Shown here: positions 16,460 through 23,912 of the stretch, piece by piece
Position numbering within the stretch: the first letter of the stretch is position 1
Layout: every line of letters begins with the position of its first letter
Origin: Azospirillum picis
Lineage (GTDB): Bacteria > Pseudomonadota > Alphaproteobacteria > Azospirillales > Azospirillaceae
Direction: 5' to 3'
Assembly: GCF_017876115.1 (NCBI RefSeq)
Contig: NZ_JAGINO010000020.1
Span: forward strand, 82,307-146,306
Length of the DNA stretch: 64,000 nucleotides
Position numbers and translations under genes: made by a program
Notes under the pieces: model-generated
The model's input: only the letters and a program-made list of their open reading frames with translations
The model's database searches: none
Told to the model about the DNA's origin: nothing

Positions 16460-17678
16460 CGGTCGCCCCCATGGTTCCGCCAGCGCCGCCGGTTGTCGGA
16501 GCGGGCGCGGTGTTGACCGGCCGCATGAAGGTCTCGCCACCCTCATAGCCGGGCATGTTTTCCTTCCCCCGCGCCTCGTTCGGGTTCAGCACGCCGCTGT
16601 TGATCGCCTTGCTGTAGGCTTCAAAGCGGGCGGCGATGTCGGCGCGGGCGATGTCGTTCACCTCAAATTCGAAGTAGTGGGTTTCGCGCTCCACAGGCGT
16701 CAGGAGGGTGATCGCCATGGCGTCACACCACAGCCGCAGGATCGGCAGCATGCAGAAGGTCAGGAACTGCTGCCCCATGCTCTCGGCATTGGCATGGGTG
16801 GCGCGGTCCATCTCGTTGACCAGATGCAGCGGCACCCGCCAGAAGCGGCTCACTTCCTCCACCTGAAAGCGGCGCATCTCCAGGGTCTGCGAGTCGACGC
16901 TGGTCAACTGGACCTGTTGGAAGTCCATGGCGTCGCTCAGGATCATGATCCGCTTGCCGGTCACGCCCTGGTAGAAGTTGGAGAACATGGCGCGGACCCG
17001 CCGGAACTGCTCCTCCCCCAGCGTCCCCTTGACCTTCAGCAGCCCCGACGGCTTGGCGCCGTTGCCGAACAGGGAGCCGCAGTGGCTTTCCAGGGTCAGG
17101 GCAAGGCCGATAGCCTCCCGGCCCAGCGTGACGGGCGAGGCGCCCTTGTGGACGTCCAGCCCGACGCCGCGGATGTGCAGGATCTCGGAGCGGTCATACT
17201 CGCGGGCGGGCAGTGCCGTGTTGCTGGTGCCGACCATGTAGACCGGCGCCATGGTGCGCGGGTCCTGGCGGACGGAGACGGCGCGGGGATCGAGCGGGAT
17301 CAACTCCACCACCCGGCCGGCGGTGTCCCGGTTCACGAAGGCATAGGCGTTGCCGTGGGTGGCGAAGTGGGTTCCAAGCACCAGGCGGAACTCGCTGGCC
17401 GGCGTCCAGTCGTTCGCGGCCTTGGTCACCAGCGCGGAGACGGGATGGTCGGTAGCGCGCTCCCGGTCGTCGCCCGTCCGGCGGTACAGGTGCGGCGTCA
17501 GTTGCTCGATGGTCTCGGCAATGACCTTGATGCAGGCGAAGGAGACCGAACAGCGCATGGCGGACTCGGGCGAGACCGACACTCCCGCGGCCGTGGGCAG
17601 GGCGCCGCCGGTCAGCAGCTCATAGCCGTCGTCGCTCTTGCGTTCGGTGAAGAGGCTGTTCTTGATCCACCCAAGCAT
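16452..17678 (-). CDS. HK97-family phage portal protein
   Basis: Portal protein, 408 residues, the dodecameric DNA gate at one vertex of the head. Family features: MLGWIKNSLF start, SVSFACIKVIAETIEQLTPH, GNAYAFVNRDTAGRVVELIP, the HIRGVGLDVHKGASPVTLGR segment, and MDFQQVQLTSVDSQTLEMRR. The C-terminus is G/T/A-rich and disordered. The stop overlaps the start of the protease-capsid gene by eight bases, so these are coupled. A 130-base gap upstream may hold the late promoter. Normal length, no disruption. Confidence 0.95.
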   Translation of the reverse strand: MLGWIKNSLFTERKSDDGYELLTGGALPTAAGVSVSPESAMRCSVSFACIKVIAETIEQLTPHLYRRTGDDRERATDHPVSALVTKAANDWTPASEFRLVLGTHFATHGNAYAFVNRDTAGRVVELIPLDPRAVSVRQDPRTMAPVYMVGTSNTALPAREYDRSEILHIRGVGLDVHKGASPVTLGREAIGLALTLESHCGSLFGNGAKPSGLLKVKGTLGEEQFRRVRAMFSNFYQGVTGKRIMILSDAMDFQQVQLTSVDSQTLEMRRFQVEEVSRFWRVPLHLVNEMDRATHANAESMGQQFLTFCMLPILRLWCDAMAITLLTPVERETHYFEFEVNDIARADIAARFEAYSKAINSGVLNPNEARGKENMPGYEGGETFMRPVNTAPAPTTGGAGGTMGATDA

Positions 17679-17810
17679 ATGGCATCCACCACAAGAGAGA
17701 AGGCGGCCATATTCTACAGGATCAAGGAATTGTTTCCAGAAAATGCGATGAAATTCCGCTAATGTCCGCCGCTGTACGCTTATGTGTTTCTTTGTCCGAT
17801 ACAGCGAGTT
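17679..17810 (-). promoter_or_regulatory. Gap upstream of the packaging operon, possible late promoter
   Basis: The only sizeable gap in the minus-strand replication and packaging run. Read on the minus strand, a TAGAAT hexamer lies near 17716 with an imperfect GGAAACAATTCC dyad just upstream, which could be an activator site over a weak -35 region. It would separate early (primase) from late (head) transcription. Motif support is thin. Confidence 0.3.
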
Positions 17811-18110
17811 CTAAGGGAACACATCATGAGAATTTCCAAAAATATCATCCCAGGCTTTCCTCTCGGCTTCTGAGCGGGATAGATGCCCGCCGAATTCCAA
17901 GATGGCTGCACGCTCTTCGAAGTCGTCCAGACGGTCGAGAGCGTCCGCATGTCCGGACAGCAGCCGGATCAACCCGGGCTTCTCCGCACGGACGGCGGAG
18001 ACAAGAGCCGGCGGCAGGGGCGCGGGTGCCCGCAGACGGAGGTTGCCGCCGTCGAGGGAGACCGTACCTCCCTCGGAGCGCAGGGCACGCAGGACGGCCA
18101 GCGCACTCAT
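17811..18110 (-). CDS. Small TubC_N-docking-domain-like protein
   Basis: A 99-residue protein, MSALAVLRALRSEGGTVSLD then NLRLRAPAPLPPALVSAVRA and EKPGLIRLL. This N-terminal 50-residue pattern matches the fold known from TubC N-terminal docking domains, also frequent as free small proteins next to primases in prophages. The C-terminal half (LDDFEERAAILEFGGHLSRS, then EAERKAWDDIFG) is helical. Its ATG overlaps the primase stop (ATGA), so it is translated with the primase and may dock to it or to a host replication protein. The upstream open frame to 18293 is not used. Confidence 0.75.
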   Translation of the reverse strand: MSALAVLRALRSEGGTVSLDGGNLRLRAPAPLPPALVSAVRAEKPGLIRLLSGHADALDRLDDFEERAAILEFGGHLSRSEAERKAWDDIFGNSHDVFP

Positions 18111-20386
18111 ATCGTCTCCTCCCATTCTACCGCCGGGGCGGGATCGTCCTTGACCCGCCGGATCTGGATTACCCGGCGACGCTCGGTCCCGCGTCCTTCG
18201 CGAAGGTCCAGAACGATCTCGATGCCGAGTGATCGAAGGGCCGGTGCCACGCGACGGAGCCGGTTGGACAACCGGGTGCCATCCTTCGGCCACGTTTTGT
18301 CCCGCGACACCTCCAGGGCCACCTTGAGGTTGATATCCGACAGAAGGTCCGTCGCCGTTCCGTTCCAGACGTCCCGGTCAGCCATCACCTCGAGCACGGC
18401 AGATGCCACGGGATCGGCCTCCACAGCCTCGGCTACGCCTTGAGCGCGGTTGGTCTCATAGGCGTCAACGAACTGGTCGGGCAGCCACGCGAAGGAGGGA
18501 AAGGCAGCAGCAGCCCACAAGGCGAAATCGGCCATGCGCGGCAGGCGGGAGAGTTTCACCGTGGCGCGGTTGCGCAGCGCGGTCGACACGCCGTCGAACA
18601 GCGCACCCAGGATGCGCGGCGCCGCGGCGTCGAACTCGGTCCAGAAGGTGCCCTCGGGCCGGCGGGCTTCCGCCGTCATCGCCGGCAGGGTCAGGGCAAC
18701 GGCACGGTCGGCCAGATCGGGGCGGGATGCCAGCGCCGGAATGCCGTTCAGCAGCACCGGGCGGCACACGTCGATCAAGACTTCCTCGTTGTTCGTGTAG
18801 AGCGCCCGCGTGGCGAAGCCGCCCCCGGTGGCGATGCGGCAGAACCAATCCGACTGGTCGCCGTCGATGAAGGACAGGTTGTCGTAACCCAGCACCCAGC
18901 CGTTGCGCGCGGCCAGCAGTGCGTCCCGCTCGTCCTTCGGCGGGGATCGCAGGTCAGCGGCGTTCGGGTCGATCAGCCGGCGCAGCACGCGGCAGAAGGT
19001 GGACTTGGCCGCGCCCTGTTCGCCGTTCACCACCATGACGGGGAACGGCCCGTTGCGCTTCAGGCACGCCACGATCCAGGCGACGGCGAGTCGGAAGTCC
19101 TCATCGCTCCCGATGTTCAGGAAGGGGCGCAGCTCGGTAATGCGGCCTCCTTTCACCGGCACCGGCAATGGGCGCAGACCGGCCGGCCGGATGAAGGGTA
19201 CAGGCGGGTGCGCGACAACCTTCCAGCCATCCGGCCCGATCACCACAGCGGACCAGTCGCTTGTCCCCAGGTCGATCACCACGCAGCCGTCATGCTCACC
19301 CACCCGGACGGCGGGCACCTTCTCCGGCCCGTTGCCGGCGATGGCCTCGATGCTGTTCATCGCGTCGGCCAGCGCTTGCGACGATGGCGAGCCGGGAATG
19401 GTGTGCTTCGTGTCGCCCTCGGCGATCACCTGTTGATAGCGGGAGCCGTAGATCTTCAGCAGATGACGGCGGTAGGCGATGGACCGGACGGCGAAGCTCT
19501 CAAGGTGCCCGTCTACCTCCACCGTGGCATAGGCGGCATGATCGGCATCCCGCCACAGCTCGCCCCGCGTCGCGCACAGGATCAGCCGGTCGCGCTGGGG
19601 AAGGTCGTCGTCGTCCGGTTCCGGTGCAGGCTTCCTGCTGGGCTTGGCCGTCGTCGGTGCCGGCGGCTCCCAAGGTGCGGCGGCCTCGATCATGGTGCGC
19701 AATGTGTCAACCGTGACCCCGGCCGGCGTTTCGTCGGCAAGGTCCCATCCGGTCGGCCAGTCGGTGGGCACGTCCACCATGGCGATGCTGGCGGCTCCCG
19801 CCTCGGTCGCCAGGGCGGCGACGGCTTGGCCGAACGCGGCGCCCGGCTCGTCTTGGTCGGACCAGATCGCCACCCGGCGGCCCGCCAACGGCGACCAATC
19901 CGTCTTGTGGGGTGACTTGGCGCCGTGCATCGGTGTAGTAGCAACCAACTCGGGGAACCGCTCGGCGGCGGCATCGGCGGCCTTCTCTCCCTCGGTGACG
20001 ATCACCAGGGCGTCATGCCGGGCGGTCAGCTCGGGCAGCTTGTAGAGCGGGCGCGGATCGGGAATGCCCTTCGAGCGCCAACCGCGCTTTCCCTTGCCCA
20101 GGTCGCAGAAGGTCAGCGGCAGCACATCCTTGCCCGGCGTGCCATCGCTGGCGGAGAAGTCGAAGCGCGCCGCATAGCCCAGCAGCCGGCCGGCGGCGTC
20201 ATGGTAGGGCCATGTCCGGGATGGCTCGCCATATTTGGGATGCTTGAACCGCAGCTCCGGGGCGTCATCGGGAACCGGCAGGATCGGCACCTTGACGGCA
20301 GTGGTCGCCTTCCCGGCCGGTTGGCTGGTGGCGGTTTCCTCGGGGGTCAACGGCGCGAACATGCCGGCGTGATCGTCAGGCGTCAT
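18107..20386 (-). CDS. Satellite primase/helicase (Toprim plus P-loop ATPase)
   Basis: A 759-residue replication protein. A Toprim domain is seen at about 125-215 (VIVTEGEKAADAA with its glutamate, then WSDQDEPG). A DUF927/D5-like helicase ATPase lies about 420-620 with P-loop NGEQGAAKST (454-463) and GYDNLS as a Walker B-type region. The C-terminal region is winged-helix-like. Its ATG overlaps the stop of the 98-residue upstream gene (ATGA), whose product supplies what looks like the missing N-terminal primase domain. It probably initiates autonomous element replication, perhaps at the iteron clusters. Confidence 0.85.
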   Translation of the reverse strand: MTPDDHAGMFAPLTPEETATSQPAGKATTAVKVPILPVPDDAPELRFKHPKYGEPSRTWPYHDAAGRLLGYAARFDFSASDGTPGKDVLPLTFCDLGKGKRGWRSKGIPDPRPLYKLPELTARHDALVIVTEGEKAADAAAERFPELVATTPMHGAKSPHKTDWSPLAGRRVAIWSDQDEPGAAFGQAVAALATEAGAASIAMVDVPTDWPTGWDLADETPAGVTVDTLRTMIEAAAPWEPPAPTTAKPSRKPAPEPDDDDLPQRDRLILCATRGELWRDADHAAYATVEVDGHLESFAVRSIAYRRHLLKIYGSRYQQVIAEGDTKHTIPGSPSSQALADAMNSIEAIAGNGPEKVPAVRVGEHDGCVVIDLGTSDWSAVVIGPDGWKVVAHPPVPFIRPAGLRPLPVPVKGGRITELRPFLNIGSDEDFRLAVAWIVACLKRNGPFPVMVVNGEQGAAKSTFCRVLRRLIDPNAADLRSPPKDERDALLAARNGWVLGYDNLSFIDGDQSDWFCRIATGGGFATRALYTNNEEVLIDVCRPVLLNGIPALASRPDLADRAVALTLPAMTAEARRPEGTFWTEFDAAAPRILGALFDGVSTALRNRATVKLSRLPRMADFALWAAAAFPSFAWLPDQFVDAYETNRAQGVAEAVEADPVASAVLEVMADRDVWNGTATDLLSDINLKVALEVSRDKTWPKDGTRLSNRLRRVAPALRSLGIEIVLDLREGRGTERRRVIQIRRVKDDPAPAVEWEETI

Positions 20387-20679
20387 TTCGTTCCCAGCAT
20401 GTCGGCAAGGTTTCGGGCCGCCTCGGCTTGGGTGCAGCCGGCCAGGAAGGCGGCCAGGGACACCACGTCGCCGCCTCGGTCCCCGGTGGCGAAGTCGCTC
20501 CACTTGCCGGTGGTGAGGTTCACCTTGAAGGAGCCGGGCTTGTGGTCCGCACGGCGCGGGTTGAGCGCGACCCATTCCCCGCCGGCTCGGTGCCCGTCCG
20601 GGAGCCAACGGGCCACCAGCGCCGGCAGCACGGCCAGCGCATCGTCGTTGATCCGGTCGAAGTCGAGTCGGGCGCGCAT
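20383..20679 (-). CDS. Split primase N-terminal domain-like protein
   Basis: A 98-residue protein, MRARLDFDRINDDALAVLPA, then GGEWVALNPRRADHKPGSFK and GKWSDFATGDRGGDVVSL. The last two stretches match the strand pattern found before the Toprim domain of plasmid and phage primases (CHC2-like region), but the zinc-ligand cysteines are not present. It overlaps the Toprim/helicase gene by four bases (ATGA), so the two are made together. I infer a primase cofactor or DNA-recognition part made as a separate chain. Confidence 0.7.
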   Translation of the reverse strand: MRARLDFDRINDDALAVLPALVARWLPDGHRAGGEWVALNPRRADHKPGSFKVNLTTGKWSDFATGDRGGDVVSLAAFLAGCTQAEAARNLADMLGTK

Positions 20680-20681
20680 GG

Positions 20682-20930
20682 TCAGTTTCCGGCGTTGCCG
20701 GCCAGCCCTGCCAGGAACTCGGCGGGGGACGTGGTGATGATCCGGCGGCGGCCAAGCGTGACGAAGCTGATGCGCTTTTCCTTCATCAGGTCGTACGCCT
20801 TGGATCGGCCGATGCCGGCCCCGAAGCAGAACTCCGAGACGGAAAAGCCCGCCTTCTGCACGGTCTGCGAAAGGCAAGGCTTGGGTGTTTGCGGCCGAGC
20901 ATCGCCCGGCCGGTTGTTCAAATCCGCCAT
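20682..20930 (-). CDS. AlpA/excisionase-like helix-turn-helix protein
   Basis: An 82-residue protein with a MerR-type HTH of the AlpA/Xis class: SVSEFCFGAGIGRSKAYDLM then KRISFVTLGRRRIITTSPAE, where the RRR wing is typical. In P4-like elements and PICIs AlpA-type proteins activate excision or integrase transcription. It lies two bases upstream of the primase accessory gene, and 53 bases downstream of the regulator at 20984. Either an early activator or an excisionase; both are plausible. Confidence 0.85.
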   Translation of the reverse strand: MADLNNRPGDARPQTPKPCLSQTVQKAGFSVSEFCFGAGIGRSKAYDLMKEKRISFVTLGRRRIITTSPAEFLAGLAGNAGN

Positions 20931-20983
20931 TTTCAGATCACCTATTCAGAAAGAAAGCGGGGGCACTCCGGCCCCCGGCCGGA

Positions 20984-21448
20984 TCAATCGCGCTCGCCGA
21001 CGACGGAACGCTCTTCATCGGTGTAGTGCGCGATTAGCCTGCGGAGATGGGTGATGTTGAAAGTCGTGGTCTTGCGGATATTGGTGCCGCCGAAAAACGC
21101 ATGGTCCCATTCAGAGGAGGCCGGAACCTGATCCGCCGGAACTGCATTGCCGCCGCGCGGCTCGAAGTAATCCTCAACAAAGGTGATCGCGCCAGCTTCA
21201 GGATGTCGCCGCGCGGCGTTGGCTACCTCACACGCGATGGAGCCGGCTTTGGCAGCCTCGTAGCCGTCATCCATCAGGTCGCGGAACAGCCACAGCGCGA
21301 TCATGTCATCCGGATCGAACAGACGGGAGCGGCCGGGGACCGTGCATGGAGCGCAGCGGAAACGGCCCGCTGCGACATGTTCGTTGAAACGGTCTCGGTC
21401 GATACGGGCCACCCGACAGGCGGCGGCGGTGGTCAACTTCGGGATCAT
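20984..21448 (-). CDS. Probable DNA-binding regulator heading the AlpA-primase operon
   Basis: A 154-residue protein. The N-terminus (MIPKLTTAAACRVARIDRDR, then RSRLFDPDDMIALWLFRDLM) has the MerR/HTH_17 shape, with the second segment as wing and following helix. The C-terminal half (ITFVEDYFEPRG onward) is unfamiliar. Two matched operators lie directly at and upstream of its start. SD GAGAGG precedes the ATG. I infer an early regulator that may control itself and the replication operon. Not a member of a named family that I can assert. Confidence 0.65.
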   Translation of the reverse strand: MIPKLTTAAACRVARIDRDRFNEHVAAGRFRCAPCTVPGRSRLFDPDDMIALWLFRDLMDDGYEAAKAGSIACEVANAARRHPEAGAITFVEDYFEPRGGNAVPADQVPASSEWDHAFFGGTNIRKTTTFNITHLRRLIAHYTDEERSVVGERD

Positions 21449-21459
21449 GGCATCCTCTC

Positions 21460-21511
21460 ACCTCTTGCGATTTCCAAGAGGTACCCTAGCCTCTTGTGAA
21501 AATCAAGAGGT
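21460..21511. promoter_or_regulatory. Twin operators CCTCTTG-N7-CAAGAGG
   Basis: Two inverted repeats with identical half-sites and identical 7-base spacers: 21461-21481 and 21490-21510, centres 29 bases apart (nearly three helical turns). They cover the leader and promoter zone of the 20984-21448 regulator. Spacers differ in sequence, so the arms are what is conserved, as expected for a dimeric repressor or activator. Confidence 0.8.
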
Positions 21512-21554
21512 GAGACAAGAAGGCAGGAAAGTCCCTCTGCGCATGCGCGCTCTG

Positions 21555-21983
21555 CTATCCGTCCATGCTGGAACCGCCTCCTTTTTGGACACTCTCCAGC
21601 ACCAGGGCTGCCAGGAAGTCACGCAGCAGTACGACGGCCACGGACATTTCCCCTCCGGGGATCAGGCCGCAGCGCAGGCCGGTTTCCTTGCAGGCCAGCC
21701 GGTTCAGCATCGCCAGCGCGTCGGCCAGTGTGCGGGGCGGGGTGGTCAAGATGGCGTCGCGCAGCTCGCACGCCACGGTGACGTTGAAGTCCGCTTCCTG
21801 TTCGGCCTCCTCACCCTTGCCCCGCTTGCTGTTGGCGGCGGCCAGCAAGGCGACCACCTCGGCGTCGGCATCGGCAAAGGTCATGATCTCGACGGAGGGA
21901 AGGCGCGTCGATCCGGTCAGGATCGGAGCGGCGGACAAAGCGGGGGTGTTCGCGCCCTTTGGCGCGTTGTTGGGGATCGACAT
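21555..21983 (-). CDS. Element hypothetical protein with NAPxGxNxPALS N-terminus
   Basis: A 142-residue protein of unknown function. Its N-terminus MSIPNNAPKGANTPALSAAP matches that of the next gene upstream (MTNPTNAPEGVNAPALS), and the similarity extends into the leaders at DNA level. The middle is helical, with an alanine-rich and an acidic patch (SKRGKGEEAEQEADFN); the C-terminus (MSVAVVLLRDFLAALVLESV) is amphipathic. SD GGAG precedes the ATG. It is the first gene beyond the twin operators on the minus strand. Confidence 0.65.
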   Translation of the reverse strand: MSIPNNAPKGANTPALSAAPILTGSTRLPSVEIMTFADADAEVVALLAAANSKRGKGEEAEQEADFNVTVACELRDAILTTPPRTLADALAMLNRLACKETGLRCGLIPGGEMSVAVVLLRDFLAALVLESVQKGGGSSMDG

Positions 21984-22078
21984 GGGGATGCTCCAATGGG
22001 TGTCCGCCAGATGTGGCGGATGGGGTGAGTTGTCCGATTTCCGCGGACAACTGTCCGATCAGGGCGGACGGTTGGTGA

Positions 22079-22855
22079 TCAGGCGGAAGGGGCGGAAGAG
22101 TGGTCCGGCCCCTTGGCCGGCTTTTCCTGGCCCAGCCGGGCGATGCGCGCCGCCGGGCTGTCAATGGCCTGGATCACGTGCCAGATCATGCCAGCGTGAG
22201 GATCGTTGCCGACAATGTGGCGAAAGTCCTGCTCCATATCCTCGGACAGCACGAGCACGTTCCAGGCGCAATCCGCGTCGATGTACTTGGTCAGCGCATA
22301 GCGAAGCTGGATCGCGACCCCTTCCAGGGTCTTCGGGCTGAATGCTTCGATACGCTCGCCGATGGTGTCCACCATCTCGCAGTACCGGTCGGTCTCGCCA
22401 TCCGGGGCGCACTGGTAGGCTGTGGCGGCGGCCTGGAAGGCATCCCAGGCGAACAACAGCTCGATGTCGGCATGAGCGCCCCGCGGGACACCACGCTTGG
22501 GCATGCCGTTCACGGACGCAGGGATGACGTAGCTGCCAGCGCCGTTGGTGTTCGGCTCCGGCGGCGTGTCGGCCAGCAGCCGGCGGGCCTTGCACTCGGC
22601 GGCGGCCTTGCCGTCATCGGTGCTGTCCAGCACTCCCTCCACCAGGCGCCTGCCGTCCTTCTCGACGGTCCACAGGACGATGCGGGGCCAGCCGCTACGG
22701 GATTGGGAGTCGTGAACCTCCAGGGCATAGGGGCCGGCCTGTGCGGTGGAGATGGTCACGGAGCCGCCACCGGGGCCGGGAAGCTGGCGGGTGGTCCAGG
22801 TGATGGATAAAGCGGGGGCGTTCACGCCCTCGGGCGCGTTGGTCGGGTTCGTCAT
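22079..22855 (-). CDS. Element hypothetical protein, second copy of NAPxGxNxPALS N-terminus
   Basis: A 258-residue protein. After the shared N-terminus it has a beta-rich region with LEVHDSQSRSGWPRIVLWTV and a helical C-terminal half (ELLFAWDAFQAAATAYQC; GERIEAFSPKTLEGVAIQLR). The C-terminal half resembles small phage and plasmid proteins of unknown function that are often annotated only as hypothetical. A GGAG ribosome site lies nine bases ahead of the ATG. It belongs to the early minus-strand arm that runs from the XRE switch. No function assigned. Confidence 0.65.
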   Translation of the reverse strand: MTNPTNAPEGVNAPALSITWTTRQLPGPGGGSVTISTAQAGPYALEVHDSQSRSGWPRIVLWTVEKDGRRLVEGVLDSTDDGKAAAECKARRLLADTPPEPNTNGAGSYVIPASVNGMPKRGVPRGAHADIELLFAWDAFQAAATAYQCAPDGETDRYCEMVDTIGERIEAFSPKTLEGVAIQLRYALTKYIDADCAWNVLVLSEDMEQDFRHIVGNDPHAGMIWHVIQAIDSPAARIARLGQEKPAKGPDHSSAPSA

Positions 22856-22904
22856 CGGGAAAGCTCCAGGCGAAGGGCCGGCCGGCTGGCGGGCCTGTGG
22901 GCGA

Positions 22905-23096
22905 TCAGGCGGTGGTGGTGGCGTTGGGCAGATGGTCGAGTTCGCCCCGTTCCTCTTCCGGCTCCAGGTCCGGATCGCCGTCGCGGGCGTCCAGCTCGGC
23001 CAGGAGGGCGTCTATGGCGGCTTCGATCATGGGGCGGGGCCAGCGCGCCAGCAGGGCCGGCGGGCAAGGCTTGGGCGTGGCGAGAAATGCTCGCAT
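22905..23096 (-). CDS. Small element protein, first gene of the minus-strand early arm
   Basis: A 63-residue protein (MRAFLATPKPCPPALLARWP, then helical IEAAIDALLAELDARDGDPD and an acidic tail). The ATG at 23096 is preferred over an upstream start at 23153 that would run through the operator. It faces the XRE regulator gene across a 96-base divergent promoter region, the position occupied by cro or an antirepressor in many phages and satellites. No helix-turn-helix seen. Confidence 0.6.
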   Translation of the reverse strand: MRAFLATPKPCPPALLARWPRPMIEAAIDALLAELDARDGDPDLEPEEERGELDHLPNATTTA

Positions 23097-23130
23097 GAGG
23101 GTGCCTCTGATGTTGCGTTTCGTACTGTTT

Positions 23131-23147
23131 TCGGTATATTGTACCGA
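23131..23147. promoter_or_regulatory. Operator TCGGTA-N5-TACCGA in the divergent switch
   Basis: A 17-base inverted repeat midway between the divergent starts at 23096 and 23193, with a further half-site TCGGTAC at 23180-23186 near the XRE start. TATATTGTACC within it could be the -10 of the rightward promoter. Fits autoregulation by the XRE protein plus repression of the leftward arm. Confidence 0.65.
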
Positions 23148-23192
23148 TACCATTATCTCATCGGCACATCAACAGGAAATCGGTACAAGGTC

Positions 23193-23495
23193 ATGACGAT
23201 TGTCGCCGTGCAGAGCAAAATGGCTCGGGCTGCCGTAGGCTGGGGAGTGCGTGACCTCGCTAAAGAAGCTGGCGTGTCGGTTGACACCGTGTCACGACTG
23301 GAGCGCGGCGAAGAGCTTCAACCGCGCACCCTCGCAGCGATTCAAGCAGCCCTTGAAGCGGCCGGAGTGATTTTCATCATCAGCAACGGTGAGGGCCCCG
23401 GGGTGCGGCTGCGAAAGCTGGCTGCTTTCCATGATGCGGGGAAGGAGAGCGATGCTTTCCAACAAATGGATTCCTCGCAAAGACCCGAAAAATGA
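23193..23495 (+). CDS. XRE-family transcriptional regulator
   Basis: A 100-residue HTH_3 regulator: MARAAVGWGVRDLAKEAGVS (helices 1-2), then VDTVSRLERGEELQPRTLAA (recognition helix and helix 4). The C-terminal GEGPGVRLRK stretch is typical of the short alphaproteobacterial XRE proteins. The only plus-strand regulator in the element, divergent from the minus-strand early arm, with an operator between. I infer it is the maintenance repressor, the target a helper phage would inactivate. Confidence 0.9.
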   Translation: MTIVAVQSKMARAAVGWGVRDLAKEAGVSVDTVSRLERGEELQPRTLAAIQAALEAAGVIFIISNGEGPGVRLRKLAAFHDAGKESDAFQQMDSSQRPEK

Positions 23496-23591
23496 AACGG
23501 CCGGTGTTGAGTTCATCCCAGAGAATGGGAGTGGAGCGGGGATTAGGTTGAAAGGCTCTTAGCGCTAACGTAAAATACTTGGAGGAAATTC

Positions 23592-23912
23592 GTGGCCGTC
23601 AGATCAAAATCTTTTGTTATTTTTGTCATTATTCTAGAGGCTATCATTTTTTTAGGGTGGTTCTATTTCATGAAGCCACAAGTAGAAAAGGAACACCTTT
23701 TATTAGCTTTGGCGTTTTTTGCTTTACTCTCTACGGCGTCAACATTTATCAAACTTATCGCAAAATATGAGAAAAGAAATAGCAAAGGAGAGAAGGAAAA
23801 ACTATCTTACGCCAATGATATGGATGAGTGGTCAATAATGATTGATTTATGGGCAAAATGCGGTGGCTTAGCATTTGCCATATCGGCTTACATTTGGGGA
23901 AAGATAGTTTAA
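23592..23912 (+). CDS. AT-rich small membrane protein, probable cargo gene
   Basis: A 106-residue protein from a GTG start with a good GGAGG eight bases upstream. Two strong membrane segments (residues about 8-26, FVIFVIILEAIIFLGWFYF, and 36-53, LLLALAFFALLSTASTFI), a lysine-rich loop (KYEKRNSKGEKEK), and a weaker hydrophobic C-terminus. Its AT-rich composition is very unlike all other genes here, a sign of recent acquisition. It lies between the repressor and the integrase, a place where satellites carry defence or interference cargo. No recognised family. Confidence 0.7.
   Translation: MAVRSKSFVIFVIILEAIIFLGWFYFMKPQVEKEHLLLALAFFALLSTASTFIKLIAKYEKRNSKGEKEKLSYANDMDEWSIMIDLWAKCGGLAFAISAYIWGKIV

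Noticed and set aside
17679..17762. Plus-strand 27-residue frame starting MASTTREKAAIFYRIKEL
   Set aside because: Looks protein-like but has no ribosome site and lies in the leader of the minus-strand portal gene.
20682..20755. Longer start for the primase frame (to 20755)
   Set aside because: The added residues are R/P-rich and out of frame with two coupled genes; the ATGA overlap at 20383-20386 supports the shorter start.
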